64,000 nucleotides of DNA from Clostridium_F caseinilyticum (GCF_046127645.1 NZ_CP175919.1), one strand, 5' to 3'; numbered from the stretch's first letter, positions 25,266-35,120 are shown. The notes: generated by a model from the letters alone, not told the origin. Numbers and translations are program-made.

Positions 25266-26961
25266 AATGCTTTTATGTCTATGTAAATATACAAAAGGAA
25301 TAAGAAAATATTATTTTGGAATTGGGATTTTTTTATTAGTTCAAAATGTACAGTCATTATCAACTCCATTTTTTATTTCTCAAATTATTGATAAATCAAT
25401 TGCTAATAAGGATATAAAGTCTCTTATATTCTATAGTTTTATTATTATATGTCTTAATATAGTATCAGGATTTACAATGGTTTTTTCTCAAAAAATATCT
25501 ACTAAATTAGAAAGGAAGATAACAATAAAATTACGAAAAGAATGTTTAAATAAAGTTATAAAACAGTCTGGTGATTTTTATACAAATTCAAGTAGTAGTG
25601 ATATTCTTACTTTATTTATGCAAGATATTGAAAATATATCAGGAATATTATCAACTCATATTTTAACTATTATACATAATTGTATTACTATTATTGGTGT
25701 CCTATTCTTTTTGATCTGGTTACATAAAAGTATGTCTATTATAGTATTCGTATTTACTGTTATTTTAGTATTGATTCAAAAAAAATCGAATAAGGAAATG
25801 GAAAAAGCTTCAATGAATAGTAGAGAATCTGTTATTCAGTTACAAGGTACTTTTCAAGAATTTATTTATAATATGTTATCATTTGCTCAAAATGGATTGA
25901 TTAGATTTCAAAAGGGCAAATTAGATAAGGATGAAACAAATTTTACAATAGCAAAATTAAATACAGTAGGAACAATGACTACGTATAACGCATTAATGAA
26001 TATATTAACTGGTTTATTAGCTATATCAATTATTGGATGGGGTGGTTATAATGTCATAATTGGAGCCATGACAATAGGTAAATTATTTAGTTTTGAAGTA
26101 TACTCACAAAGATTAATTTCACCAGTAATGAGTCTCTCTAACATAAGTGTGGAACTGTCATCAGCATATATATCTTGGGACCGTATAAAAAAGCTTTTAT
26201 ATAGTAAATCTATTGTTGAAGATAATGGTATAATAGAAAAGAATATTGAAGGAAATATTTTGTTTAAAGGACTTGATTTTGGATATAAAAAAGAAAGAGT
26301 ACTTTCCAATTTAGAATTATATATTGATAAAGGTAGTACCCATGCTATTGTAGGACCTAGTGGTTCAGGTAAAACAACTATTACTCAATTATTATTTAGA
26401 TTGTGGAAATCTGATAAAGGAATAATAAAAATTGATAATTATAATATAGAAGAATATAAATTGGATAATTTACGTAATCAAATTAGTATTGTAAGCCAAA
26501 ATATATTTTTATTAAATGACACTATCTATAATAATATTGTTTTGGGAAAGAAAAATGTATCTAATGAGGAAGTTGAGACAGTATTAAAGCAAGCGGATAT
26601 ATATGAATTAGTAAGTAATTTACCTAATGGTTGGAATACTATTATTGGAGAAAATGGTATTCGATTATCTGGGGGAGAAAAGCAACGTTTATCTATTGCT
26701 AGAGCCATATTTAAGAATGCACCAATTTTAATCTTTGATGAGGCTACATCAATGCTTGATAATGAAACAGAAAATAATATTATACAACAGGTTCTATTAC
26801 TATTTAAAAATAAAACAATTGTTTTAATTGCTCATAGATTATCTACTGTAAAAAATGCAGATGTTATTTCTGTTTTAAAAGAGGGGCGTATAATTGAAGA
26901 GGGAACTCATGAAATATTAATGAAATTAAAAGGTTTTTATTATGATTTATATACAACTTAA
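25252..26961 (+). CDS. ABC exporter (transmembrane + ATPase) for the modified peptide
   Basis: A half-size type I exporter: six membrane spans over residues 1-310, then an ATPase with Walker A (GPSGSGKTT), signature (LSGGEKQRLS), Walker B (ILIFDEATS) and IAHRLST. There is no N-terminal C39 peptidase, consistent with the separate S8 protease just upstream. TTG at 25252 follows AAGGGG by eight bases and overlaps the protease gene by 14 bases; a GTG at 25243 lies on the site. Exports peptide products, by context. Confidence 0.88.
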   Translation: MKHIKMLLCLCKYTKGIRKYYFGIGIFLLVQNVQSLSTPFFISQIIDKSIANKDIKSLIFYSFIIICLNIVSGFTMVFSQKISTKLERKITIKLRKECLNKVIKQSGDFYTNSSSSDILTLFMQDIENISGILSTHILTIIHNCITIIGVLFFLIWLHKSMSIIVFVFTVILVLIQKKSNKEMEKASMNSRESVIQLQGTFQEFIYNMLSFAQNGLIRFQKGKLDKDETNFTIAKLNTVGTMTTYNALMNILTGLLAISIIGWGGYNVIIGAMTIGKLFSFEVYSQRLISPVMSLSNISVELSSAYISWDRIKKLLYSKSIVEDNGIIEKNIEGNILFKGLDFGYKKERVLSNLELYIDKGSTHAIVGPSGSGKTTITQLLFRLWKSDKGIIKIDNYNIEEYKLDNLRNQISIVSQNIFLLNDTIYNNIVLGKKNVSNEEVETVLKQADIYELVSNLPNGWNTIIGENGIRLSGGEKQRLSIARAIFKNAPILIFDEATSMLDNETENNIIQQVLLLFKNKTIVLIAHRLSTVKNADVISVLKEGRIIEEGTHEILMKLKGFYYDLYTT

Positions 26962-27005
26962 TTATAAATATCACCATAAAATTAAATTTCCTAAGGAGCA
27001 ATATT

Positions 27006-27692
27006 ATGAAAAACATATTAGTTGTAGAGGATGATAATTTATTAAATAAAACTTTATCTTACAATTTAAAACAGGAAGGGTATACTGTAGATTGTGCTTT
27101 AATTAAGAGACAAGCTGTAGAATATATTAATAACAAAGAATATGATCTTGTAATTTTAGATATAAATTTACCTGACGGAGATGGATTTGATTTATGCCCT
27201 AAAATTAAATCTAAGCATAAAAATACTGCAGTATTTTTTTTAACTGCTAAGGACATGGAAAATGATATGATAAAAGGATTTGATCTAGGAGCAGATGACT
27301 ATATTACAAAGCCTTTTCATATAAGCGTATTTAAGAAAAAAGTTAAGGTATTATTTAATAAAATAAAGAATAAAGCACATGTAGATTGTTATGATGATGG
27401 GGAACTTTATATTAATTTTTCAAATTTAAAATCTATATTAAACGGGGAGCCTATTATATTTACACCAATGGAATACCGTACTTTAAAAATATTAGTTAAA
27501 AATCCTAAAATAGTTTTGACCAGACAAATGCTTTTGGAAAAGATATGGGATGTGGATGAGAATTTTGTGGACGAACATACTTTAACCACAGTTATTAGTC
27601 GCATTAGAAATAAAATTGAAGTAGGTGGAAGTCAATACATCAAAACTGTATATGGCATGGGATATATTTGGATAGGTGATGATGAAAAATGA
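27006..27692 (+). CDS. OmpR-family response regulator (BceR-like)
   Basis: The 228 residues consist of a receiver with acidic pair (VEDDN), phospho-acceptor D in VILDINLPDGDG near residue 51 and K in ITKPFH near 101, then a winged-helix domain (about 130-225, ending YGMGYIW). AAGGAGC precedes the ATG, 44 bases after the exporter gene, so it is probably in the same transcript. Pairs with the kinase that follows. Likely targets are the inverted repeat at 28813 and perhaps 20937. Confidence 0.9.
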   Translation: MKNILVVEDDNLLNKTLSYNLKQEGYTVDCALIKRQAVEYINNKEYDLVILDINLPDGDGFDLCPKIKSKHKNTAVFFLTAKDMENDMIKGFDLGADDYITKPFHISVFKKKVKVLFNKIKNKAHVDCYDDGELYINFSNLKSILNGEPIIFTPMEYRTLKILVKNPKIVLTRQMLLEKIWDVDENFVDEHTLTTVISRIRNKIEVGGSQYIKTVYGMGYIWIGDDEK

Positions 27693-28720
27693 AGTCAAAG
27701 AAATTATCTATTGTACAAAGTTATTTATGGATTTTTATTGGGATTTTTATATCATCAAGTATTTTTATTACCTCATTATATATAATTACTCATAATAGAA
27801 TAATTATTTTATGGGGAATTATTTTTATTTTGTGTATATACATATGGGTTGTAATATTTATGTTTTTAATAAGGAAAAAATTATTATTATTTATTTCTAA
27901 TATTTCATATTCATTAGATAATATGATGAATGGTAATAGTAACATCTATGTTAACTTAGAGAAAGAAACCTTATTATCAAAAGTCAATTATAGGATTAAA
28001 AGACTGTCTGAAATTATGAAAGAAAATAATAGTAGAGTTTCCCAGGAAAAAGCTGATCTTGAAAAATTAGTTTCAGACATTTCTCATCAAGTAAAAACTC
28101 CTATAGCAAATCTAAAGATGATTAATGCTACTTTATTACAGGGTAATGTATCAAAAAAAGAACAAATAGATTTTTTAAAATCAATGGATGGTCAGCTTGA
28201 TAAGCTAGATTTCCTAATGCAATCTATGATAAAGACTTCAAGGCTTGAAACAGGAATAATAACTTTAGAGAAAAAGAATTATTCCATTTATGAAACCGTT
28301 GCAGCAGTAATGGGAGCTATTTTATTTAAAGCTGAAAAAAAGAAAATACAAATTACGGTTAATTGTGATGCTAATTTATTTGCTTTACATGATAGAAAAT
28401 GGACAACTGAGGCATTATTTAATATTGTAGATAATGCTGTAAAATATACTCCTGTAGGTGGTGAGATTCATATAAATTGTTCAAAATTAGAAATGTATAC
28501 TAGAATTGATATAATAGATAATGGCAGGGGTATAAAAGAAAGCCATCAAGCTGAAATTTTTAAACGATTTTATAGAGAAAAAGATGTGCATGACCTTCCT
28601 GGTATTGGTATTGGGTTATATTTGGCTCGTGAAATTATAACAATGGAAGGTGGTTATATTAAAGTAATATCTAAAGAAGGAGAGGGTTCTACCTTTTCTG
28701 TATTTCTTTTAAATAGCTAA
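27689..28720 (+). CDS. Intramembrane-sensing histidine kinase (BceS-like)
   Basis: Two membrane helices in the first 70 residues separated by a very short loop, HAMP-like linker, H-box (DISHQVKTPIANLK) near residue 132, and the ATPase motifs N (EALFNIVDNAVKYTP), G1 (IIDNGRGI), F and G2 (GIGIGLYLA). The lack of an external sensor domain is the hallmark of kinases that read the state of a BceAB-type transporter. Starts in an ATGA overlap with the regulator gene. Confidence 0.9.
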   Translation: MKSKKLSIVQSYLWIFIGIFISSSIFITSLYIITHNRIIILWGIIFILCIYIWVVIFMFLIRKKLLLFISNISYSLDNMMNGNSNIYVNLEKETLLSKVNYRIKRLSEIMKENNSRVSQEKADLEKLVSDISHQVKTPIANLKMINATLLQGNVSKKEQIDFLKSMDGQLDKLDFLMQSMIKTSRLETGIITLEKKNYSIYETVAAVMGAILFKAEKKKIQITVNCDANLFALHDRKWTTEALFNIVDNAVKYTPVGGEIHINCSKLEMYTRIDIIDNGRGIKESHQAEIFKRFYREKDVHDLPGIGIGLYLAREIITMEGGYIKVISKEGEGSTFSVFLLNS

Positions 28721-28741
28721 ATTATTAATGGAATTTTTAAT

Positions 28742-28783
28742 AGGGTATCTCAAGATTATATTTATTTTGAGATACTTTTTCAT
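28742..28783 (+). terminator. Terminator of the TCTCAAAATA hairpin family
   Basis: GGGTATCTCAAGAT pairs with ATTTTGAGATAC; T-run follows. Separates the regulator genes from the transporter genes. Confidence 0.8.
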
Positions 28784-28812
28784 ATTATTTATAACTTTTT
28801 CAACTAGTAATA

Positions 28813-28829
28813 TTCACAACTTTTGTGAA
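28813..28829. promoter_or_regulatory. Operator candidate upstream of BceAB-like genes
   Basis: TTCACAA and TTGTGAA are exact inverted repeats with a three-base centre, about 75 bases before the ATPase gene. A second weaker repeat (TGTAA ... TTACA) follows. This fits a response-regulator box driving bceAB-type genes. Confidence 0.55.
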
Positions 28830-28905
28830 CTTCATATTTTTTTGTAATATTTCTGTTACATTTCAATTATATACTATTCTTAATCAATAAAAAGGAGATT
28901 TATAG

Positions 28906-29571
28906 ATGAGTATTTTACAGATAACTAATTTAAAAAAATATTATGGGGAAGAGCCCAATCTTGTGAAAGCTCTAGATGGAGTAAATATTACCATTGAAAA
29001 GGGAGAGTTTGTATCCGTAGTAGGTACATCTGGAAGTGGTAAATCTACTTTACTTCATATGATGGGAGGATTAGATAATTATACATCTGGAAGTGTTATT
29101 GTAAGGGATAAAGAGCTTTCTAATATGAATAAAGAGGAGCTTGTTATTTTTAGACGCCGCAATATAGGATTTATTTTTCAAAGTTACAATTTAGTACCCA
29201 TGCTTAATGTTTATGAAAATATTGTTTTGCCTTTAGAACTAGATGGAGAATCTGTAGATAAGCCTTTTCTGAATAAAATTGTTAAAATTCTAGCTTTAGA
29301 AGATAAGCTACAAAATATGGTGAACAATCTTTCAGGTGGTCAGCAGCAGCGTGTAGCCATTGCAAGAGCCTTACTTACAAAACCTGCCATTATTCTTGCA
29401 GATGAACCTACAGGAAACTTAGATAGTAAAACAAGTGCTGATGTAATGGGACTTTTAAAAATGACCAGTAAAAAATTTAGTCAAACTATTGTAATGATTA
29501 CTCATAACAATGAAATTGCTCAACTTGCTGATAGAATCATTCGTATTGAAGACGGTAAAGTTATGGTTTAA
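28906..29571 (+). CDS. BceA-like ABC transporter ATPase
   Basis: The 221-residue ATPase of the MacB/LolD/BceA class: Walker A (GTSGSGKST), signature (LSGGQQQRVAIARAL), Walker B (IILADEPTG) and MITHN. AAAAGGAG lies just before the ATG. Together with the FtsX-like permease 13 bases downstream it forms a peptide-antibiotic resistance or sensing module, likely self-immunity against the peptides of this cluster. Confidence 0.92.
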   Translation: MSILQITNLKKYYGEEPNLVKALDGVNITIEKGEFVSVVGTSGSGKSTLLHMMGGLDNYTSGSVIVRDKELSNMNKEELVIFRRRNIGFIFQSYNLVPMLNVYENIVLPLELDGESVDKPFLNKIVKILALEDKLQNMVNNLSGGQQQRVAIARALLTKPAIILADEPTGNLDSKTSADVMGLLKMTSKKFSQTIVMITHNNEIAQLADRIIRIEDGKVMV

Positions 29572-29584
29572 AGGAGGATAAAAT

Positions 29585-32095
29585 ATGTTTCAAAATAATA
29601 ATGGAGCTGTTGTTAGGAAGCTAACAAAGCGTTCTATTAAGTCAAGTAAAAACTATATTGCTATTATTGCCATTACTTTAACAACACTTTTGTTTACAAG
29701 CATGTTTACTATTACAGGTAGCCTAAGAGCTGCTATAAAGGATAGTGATATGCGAAAAATGGGAACCTCTGCCCATGCTGGATTAAAGCATTTAACAGGA
29801 GAGGAATATGAAAAAGCATCTAAAGATAAAAAAATCCATAACACATCTCATTCCATAATTATTGGAGATGCACAAGGAGTATCTTTTCATAAATTGCCCA
29901 CAGAGGTGAGGTGGGGCGAAGATAATTATGCAAAGTGGACGTTTAACTTTCCTATCCAGGGTAAAATGCCAACAAGTAAAAAGGAAGTTGCTATGAGTAG
30001 TTCAGTACTTGATGCTCTCCATATTCCTTATAGGTTAGGAGAAAAAATTAAATTAACTGTTAAAACTGATGAGAAAGTTTTCACAGATACTTTTATATTA
30101 TGCGGTATATGGAAGGGAGATTCAGTAGCTTTTAGGCAAACAATTTGGCTTTCAAAATCTTATTGTGATGAAGTAGCACCTGTTATTGAATCAAAAGAAG
30201 GTGACAGTAAATTTACTGGATATATAGATAGTTTAATAATGTTTCCATCATCTTGGAATATTGAGAAAAATATAAATGAACTTGCTTCTAATTATAATAT
30301 AGACGAGGGAAAAATAGCAGTTAATTCTGCCTATGATACAGCTGAAATTGATGTTGAAAATTTAATAGTTATTGCTTTTATATTGATTATTATTTTTATT
30401 GCGGGATATTTATTAATTTATAATATCTTTTATATTTCAGTTGCACAGGATATTAGAAATTATGGACTATTAAAAACAGTAGGTATGACTTCTAAACAAA
30501 TAAGAAAAATGGTTCGATTTAAGGCGCTAATTTTATCCTGTATAGGTATTCCTGTTGGGTTAATTTTAGGATGGCCAATTGGACGTATTTTAGTTCCTTA
30601 TATTATAAATATTTTAGGTGAAGATATGCGTGTTGTTACAACTAGCAACCCTTTTATATTTGTATCTGCAGCACTTTTTAGTTTAATAACTGTGTATTTA
30701 AGTTGTATTAAGCCAGCTAAAGTTGCATCAAAGGTTTCATCTATTGAAGCAGTACGATATAATGGAACAAATAAAAATATTATATCAAAAAAGAAAACAA
30801 AATCTACTCATAGAGTAAAACCATTATCAATGGCTCTAGCCAATCTTAGAAGAAATAGTAAGAAGGTTTTTATAGTTGTTTTATCCTTTGCCCTTAGTTT
30901 AGTAATTCTTAATAGTACCTATTCTTATGTTCATTCTTTTGATTTTGACAAATTTGTAGCTAGTACTAGTATATCAGATTTTTCAGTAGCAGATAGATCT
31001 ATTATTAAAAGCTCAAGTCCTTTTAATACTTCAGGTATAAGTAATAATTTTATTAATGAAGTTAAGTCATTAAAGGGATTAGAAAGAATGGGGAATATTT
31101 ATATGACTACTAGTCGTCAATATTGTAGCAATGATGCGTATAATCGTTTAAAAAAATATGTTAACTCCCTAGATGATAAAAAAAAGGAAGAAGTTATGAA
31201 TTATTCAATAATGGTAAAAAAATTTTCAGGAGTAAATATTTTTGGCTTTGATACTTGGCCATCAGAATATATTAAAGTTATAGATGGATCTTTAGATAAT
31301 AATAGTTGGAAAAATGGAGAAGGTATTTATGTAACTCCATGGAAACTTGTTGAAGATGGAAAATTGAGTATATATAAACCCGGAGATACTATTGATGTAG
31401 ACTTTGGCGATGGTAAAAGAAAAAATTATAAAGTATTAGCAATAGTAGATTATGCTGAAGCCTTTCAGTCACCACAGAATGTTGATCAAGGATTAGAATA
31501 TATACTTCCTTCAAAAGAGTTTTTATCCAATTTTGGTTTAATGAAACCAATGCGTACTATTCTTAATGTGGATGATAAAAATCTTGATAAAACAGAAGAA
31601 TGGCTTAAAAATTACTGTACTAATAAAGAGTCATCCTTAGACTTTTGGTCTAGGAAAACATTGCAAAAGCAATTTAGTAGTCTTACAATAATGTATACTG
31701 CTATAGGCGGTGCCCTATGTTTAATTCTTGCAATAATAGGAATACTAAACTTTATCAATTCTATGATTACATCTATTATCACAAGAAGAAGAGAACTTGC
31801 AATGCTCCAAGCTGTTGGTATGACAGATAAACAAATAAAATCTATGTTAATTATTGAAGGATCTGGATATGCTATTTTAGGATTGATTTTATCTATAATA
31901 CTAGGAAGTATTGCAAATGTTACCTTAGTTCCAGCTCTGGGTGCTGATCTTTATTACTTTACCTGGAAGTTTACTTTAACCCCTATACTACTATGTATAA
32001 TTCCCTTAGTTTTAATAACAGCTTTAGTTCCAATTTTATGCTATCATAGATTATCAAAGGGTAGTGTTGTTGAACAACTAAGGATTGTAGAATAA
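29585..32095 (+). CDS. BceB-like FtsX-domain permease (836 aa)
   Basis: A large permease with an N-terminal span, an external domain, a FtsX block (about 260-390), and a second external domain (about 440-680) followed by a second FtsX block (about 690-830, RRRELAMLQAVGMTDKQIK). Two FtsX repeats around large outer domains are seen in BceB/MacB-like and FtsX-type resistance permeases. Works with the ATPase just upstream and signals to the kinase at 27689, by analogy to BceAB-RS. Confidence 0.88.
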   Translation: MFQNNNGAVVRKLTKRSIKSSKNYIAIIAITLTTLLFTSMFTITGSLRAAIKDSDMRKMGTSAHAGLKHLTGEEYEKASKDKKIHNTSHSIIIGDAQGVSFHKLPTEVRWGEDNYAKWTFNFPIQGKMPTSKKEVAMSSSVLDALHIPYRLGEKIKLTVKTDEKVFTDTFILCGIWKGDSVAFRQTIWLSKSYCDEVAPVIESKEGDSKFTGYIDSLIMFPSSWNIEKNINELASNYNIDEGKIAVNSAYDTAEIDVENLIVIAFILIIIFIAGYLLIYNIFYISVAQDIRNYGLLKTVGMTSKQIRKMVRFKALILSCIGIPVGLILGWPIGRILVPYIINILGEDMRVVTTSNPFIFVSAALFSLITVYLSCIKPAKVASKVSSIEAVRYNGTNKNIISKKKTKSTHRVKPLSMALANLRRNSKKVFIVVLSFALSLVILNSTYSYVHSFDFDKFVASTSISDFSVADRSIIKSSSPFNTSGISNNFINEVKSLKGLERMGNIYMTTSRQYCSNDAYNRLKKYVNSLDDKKKEEVMNYSIMVKKFSGVNIFGFDTWPSEYIKVIDGSLDNNSWKNGEGIYVTPWKLVEDGKLSIYKPGDTIDVDFGDGKRKNYKVLAIVDYAEAFQSPQNVDQGLEYILPSKEFLSNFGLMKPMRTILNVDDKNLDKTEEWLKNYCTNKESSLDFWSRKTLQKQFSSLTIMYTAIGGALCLILAIIGILNFINSMITSIITRRRELAMLQAVGMTDKQIKSMLIIEGSGYAILGLILSIILGSIANVTLVPALGADLYYFTWKFTLTPILLCIIPLVLITALVPILCYHRLSKGSVVEQLRIVE

Positions 32096-32121
32096 TTAAT
32101 TAAATTATAAAGGATTATGAT

Positions 32122-32156
32122 AAAAAGGATGCTATGTTTTAGTATCCTTTTTTATT
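32122..32156 (+). terminator. Terminator of the resistance genes
   Basis: AAAAAGGATGCT pairs with AGTATCCTTTTTT, T-rich tail; end of the cluster. Confidence 0.85.
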
Positions 32157-32256
32157 TATATATTTCTCTTAAGTCCCTAAAAATACTTGAATAATTTTTA
32201 AAATTAGATATAACGAAAAAAGTAATTAGAGACAACTTATGAGAGTTAGGAGTTAT

Positions 32257-32309
32257 ACAACAAAATTAAGGGAATTAAATGATACGGGAAACATATTAGA
32301 AATATAAAG
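32257..32309 (+). pseudogene. Duplicated 3' end of the MBL hydrolase gene
   Basis: From ACAACAAAATTAA to the stop codon and following AAG this is a close copy of 19820-19890, with a short internal deletion. It encodes only the last codons of the MBL protein. Together with the intact gene at 19049 it brackets the RiPP cluster and intron. Confidence 0.8.
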
Positions 32310-32355
32310 ATGGTATCTCAAAATAAAATTAAACTATTTTGAGACACCATCTTAT
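32310..32355 (+). terminator. Terminator of the TCTCAAAATA hairpin family
   Basis: ATGGTATCTCAAAATA pairs with TATTTTGAGACACCAT; T-rich end. Directly follows the MBL remnant. Confidence 0.82.
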
Positions 32356-32399
32356 TTTTATACTTTAAAGTAAATGTATAAGTTATATTTAAATTATTA

Positions 32400-32699
32400 T
32401 CAAACTTCTTCATAATCTACGTCAATAACATTTTCCTGAGAAATATCCGGTATATCATTAGTATTTATATTACTAAATTTTTCAAAGCTATTTTCTTTAT
32501 TTTTTCTATTACTAAAACCTTTTTTATTTATTCTCCATGATTTTATATAATTAACTAATTTATATATTCCAAATAATATTGCACCTGCTATTAAAGCCAC
32601 AGGAAGTACGTGAATAATTAAAAAATTAGCTAAAAATAGAATTAATATAAACAACAAAACTCCACTTATTTTCCAAGAATTATTGCTTGTAAATGGCAT
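32400..32699 (-). CDS. Small membrane protein, unknown (99 aa)
   Basis: Two adjoining hydrophobic segments (about residues 11-48) then a basic cytoplasmic region and an acidic tail ending ENVIDVDYEEV. No family recognised. An AAAGGAG site lies upstream of the ATG. The VDYE tail is like that of the protein at 10341-10703. Confidence 0.68.
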   Translation of the reverse strand: MPFTSNNSWKISGVLLFILILFLANFLIIHVLPVALIAGAILFGIYKLVNYIKSWRINKKGFSNRKNKENSFEKFSNINTNDIPDISQENVIDVDYEEV

Positions 32700-32847
32700 A
32701 AAAACATTATCTCCTTTTATACAAAATTTAATTTATAACTTATTATATCATAATAGAAAAAACAAATAATATAATTTATCTTAAGTTTGTATTAACAAAG
32801 TATTAATAAAAAAGTATGCTTTAAATATACTGAAAAGTATACCTTTA

Positions 32848-34701
32848 TTAAACTTCTACGTCAGTATCTTCTAAGTGATATGGATAGGTTGACACTATAA
32901 CATTCTTATTTCTTAGTAAGTTTTCTCTAATTATAAAACCAGTGTGGTTATGTAGGACTTCTCCTAAACCTTCATGAGTTATAAACTGAGGTATCATAAC
33001 AGTGATTTTTTCAGATTCACTTGTAGCATTAGCTATCTGATTAATATAATCTAATAAAGGAGTAACAACTGCTCTGTAAGTAGAATATTTTGCTACAAGC
33101 AGTATATCTGTATTAAGTTTTCCCCATCTATTTTTTAGTTTATCAATTTCTTTATTGTCTGTAGAAACATTAAGCGCTATAACATAAGGTGATAAACTTC
33201 TAGCATATTGCAATGTTGCCAAGGCAGCTTTATTTAAGCTTGCTATTGGAACTACAATAATTTGTGTAAATGATTTATTTAAATTATAATTTTTTAAATC
33301 TTCAGTTTCAACTCTAAGTTGAATTGCTACACTATTATAATGTTTTTTTATAGATATCATTGAAAAAACAAGAATAGGTATTATGATAATAACCATCCAT
33401 GCTCCATGTAGAAATTTTTCATAGGCTATGATTAAAGTTGTTGCAGCAGCTAGAAAAGCACCGAAAGCATTAATAATAGATCGACTTCTCCAGCCTTTTT
33501 CTCTATTTTTGCTCCAATGCTTTACCATACCTGCTTGAGCTAATGTAAATGAAAGAAATACACCAACCGCATATAAAGGTAAAAGACTATGAGTTTCTGC
33601 ATTAAATGCAATAACTAATAAACAAGCTACAAAAGATAGAGCAACTATTCCATTTGAAAAACCCAATCTTTTGCCTCTTACAGTAAATTGTCTTGGAACA
33701 AATCCATCTTTACCTACAGTATACATAAGCATTGGAAAGCCAGTAAAAGCTGTATTACATGCCATAATAAGTATCATTGCAGTTGTAAATTGGATTATAT
33801 AAAACATAAAACTATGACCAAAAATACCATAAGCTAGTTGTGCTATTACAGTAGGATATCCCACAGGAATAGTTCGATAAAATCTAGCAAGTATTGAAGT
33901 CCCGCCAAATATAAATAGTATCAAACAAGATAAAAGTATCATAACAGTTTTAGCATTTTTCTGAGATGGTTCCTTAAAGTTTGGTACAGAGTTACTTACC
34001 GCTTCAAGACCAGTCAATGCAGAACAACCTGAGGAAAATGCCTTTAAAATTAGAAAAACACTTAGTTCTCCAGTGGCTTTTATTTGACTATGCACCATAG
34101 GTTCAGGGGCACCATAAATAGAGTATTTTATTAGTCCATAAATTATCATAAAAACCATACTTAATATAAAGAGGTAAGCAGGTAAGCTAAATATTTTAGC
34201 TGACTCACTAACTCCTCTTAAATTTAAAATTGTCAGTATTATTATAATACCGACTGCTAATATAATTTTATGTCTACCTAAACTAGGAAAGGCAGATATT
34301 ATCGCAGCCACTCCAGCGCTGGAGCTTACTGCAACGGTTAATATATAATCAACTAGCAATGCGGAAGCTGCTATTAATCCTGATTTTAAATTAATATTTT
34401 CCTTAGCAACTACATATGCACCACCACCTTGAGGATATGCATGTATTATTTGTATATAAGAAGCAGTTAAAATAAGTAGTAATATTATAATCATTAATGA
34501 AACCCAACCAAGCCATTTATAAGATGCTAAACCTATTACAGCAATCAGTACACCAAGTATTTCTTCAGCAGCATAGGAAACAGATGAAACAGCATCGCTT
34601 GCCATAATGGCTAATCCAAATGGGACATTATATTTTTCATGTGAACTTCTTTCGTTTGGTAAAGGTTGACCAATAAGTATATCTAGGAATTTTTTTATCA
34701 T
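32848..34701 (-). CDS. APC-family amino-acid permease with C-terminal cytoplasmic domain (617 aa)
   Basis: About 12 membrane spans in the first 440 residues with the APC start (FGLAIMASDAVSSVSYAAEE) and QGGGAYVVAKEN. The remaining about 170 residues are soluble and hold a USP-like alternation (QIIVVPIASLNKAALATLQYA). The arrangement resembles bacterial permeases related to KtrB-independent K+/amino-acid carriers; substrate unknown. GGAGG precedes the ATG. Single-gene unit. Confidence 0.82.
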   Translation of the reverse strand: MIKKFLDILIGQPLPNERSSHEKYNVPFGLAIMASDAVSSVSYAAEEILGVLIAVIGLASYKWLGWVSLMIIILLLILTASYIQIIHAYPQGGGAYVVAKENINLKSGLIAASALLVDYILTVAVSSSAGVAAIISAFPSLGRHKIILAVGIIIILTILNLRGVSESAKIFSLPAYLFILSMVFMIIYGLIKYSIYGAPEPMVHSQIKATGELSVFLILKAFSSGCSALTGLEAVSNSVPNFKEPSQKNAKTVMILLSCLILFIFGGTSILARFYRTIPVGYPTVIAQLAYGIFGHSFMFYIIQFTTAMILIMACNTAFTGFPMLMYTVGKDGFVPRQFTVRGKRLGFSNGIVALSFVACLLVIAFNAETHSLLPLYAVGVFLSFTLAQAGMVKHWSKNREKGWRSRSIINAFGAFLAAATTLIIAYEKFLHGAWMVIIIIPILVFSMISIKKHYNSVAIQLRVETEDLKNYNLNKSFTQIIVVPIASLNKAALATLQYARSLSPYVIALNVSTDNKEIDKLKNRWGKLNTDILLVAKYSTYRAVVTPLLDYINQIANATSESEKITVMIPQFITHEGLGEVLHNHTGFIIRENLLRNKNVIVSTYPYHLEDTDVEV

Positions 34702-34943
34702 TTAAAGCACCTCCAGTTTGTCTAAAAAAATAAAATCTTCTTTTTAAATATATATAAATATATTATAAGAAGACTAATACAATTTATTTTCCTGTGTATA
34801 CCTAAAATCATAATATATATATTAGCACTTAAGAATAAAACTTCATATATTAGGCATATATTTTTAACATTAACTTAACATAGAAATATATTAATTAATT
34901 TTAAATTTATTAATGTAAAATTTTAGAGAATATATGTTAAGAT
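34702..34943. other. Upstream region of permease gene
   Basis: AT-rich; holds the permease promoter on the minus strand; nothing further seen. Confidence 0.4.
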
Positions 34944-35044
34944 ATAAAGAAATTATGACTTAAAATGTAGTTTACCTTCAGTATATTAAAAAGGGATATG
35001 TGTCTAGAAGGGCAACTCAATTGGCTAAAATATTCTAAATCTGC

Positions 35045-35120
35045 TTTTGAAAAATATATTGAGAAAATGATAACTCGCTATTTGCTCAAACAATCAGTTT
35101 TTTCTAATATATTTTCAAAA
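35045..35120. repeat. Long hairpin with AACTCGCT apex
   Basis: TTTTGAAAAATATATT pairs with AATATATTTTCAAAA; the apex reads TAACTCGCT, four bases, then TGCTCAAACAA, like the apex in copy 3 near 55066. Confidence 0.7.

Noticed and set aside
10341..32699. Link between the 10341 and 32400 proteins because both end in a VDYE-type acidic tail.
   Set aside because: The shared stretch is only four to five residues and the rest is unrelated; noted in the entries but not treated as a family.
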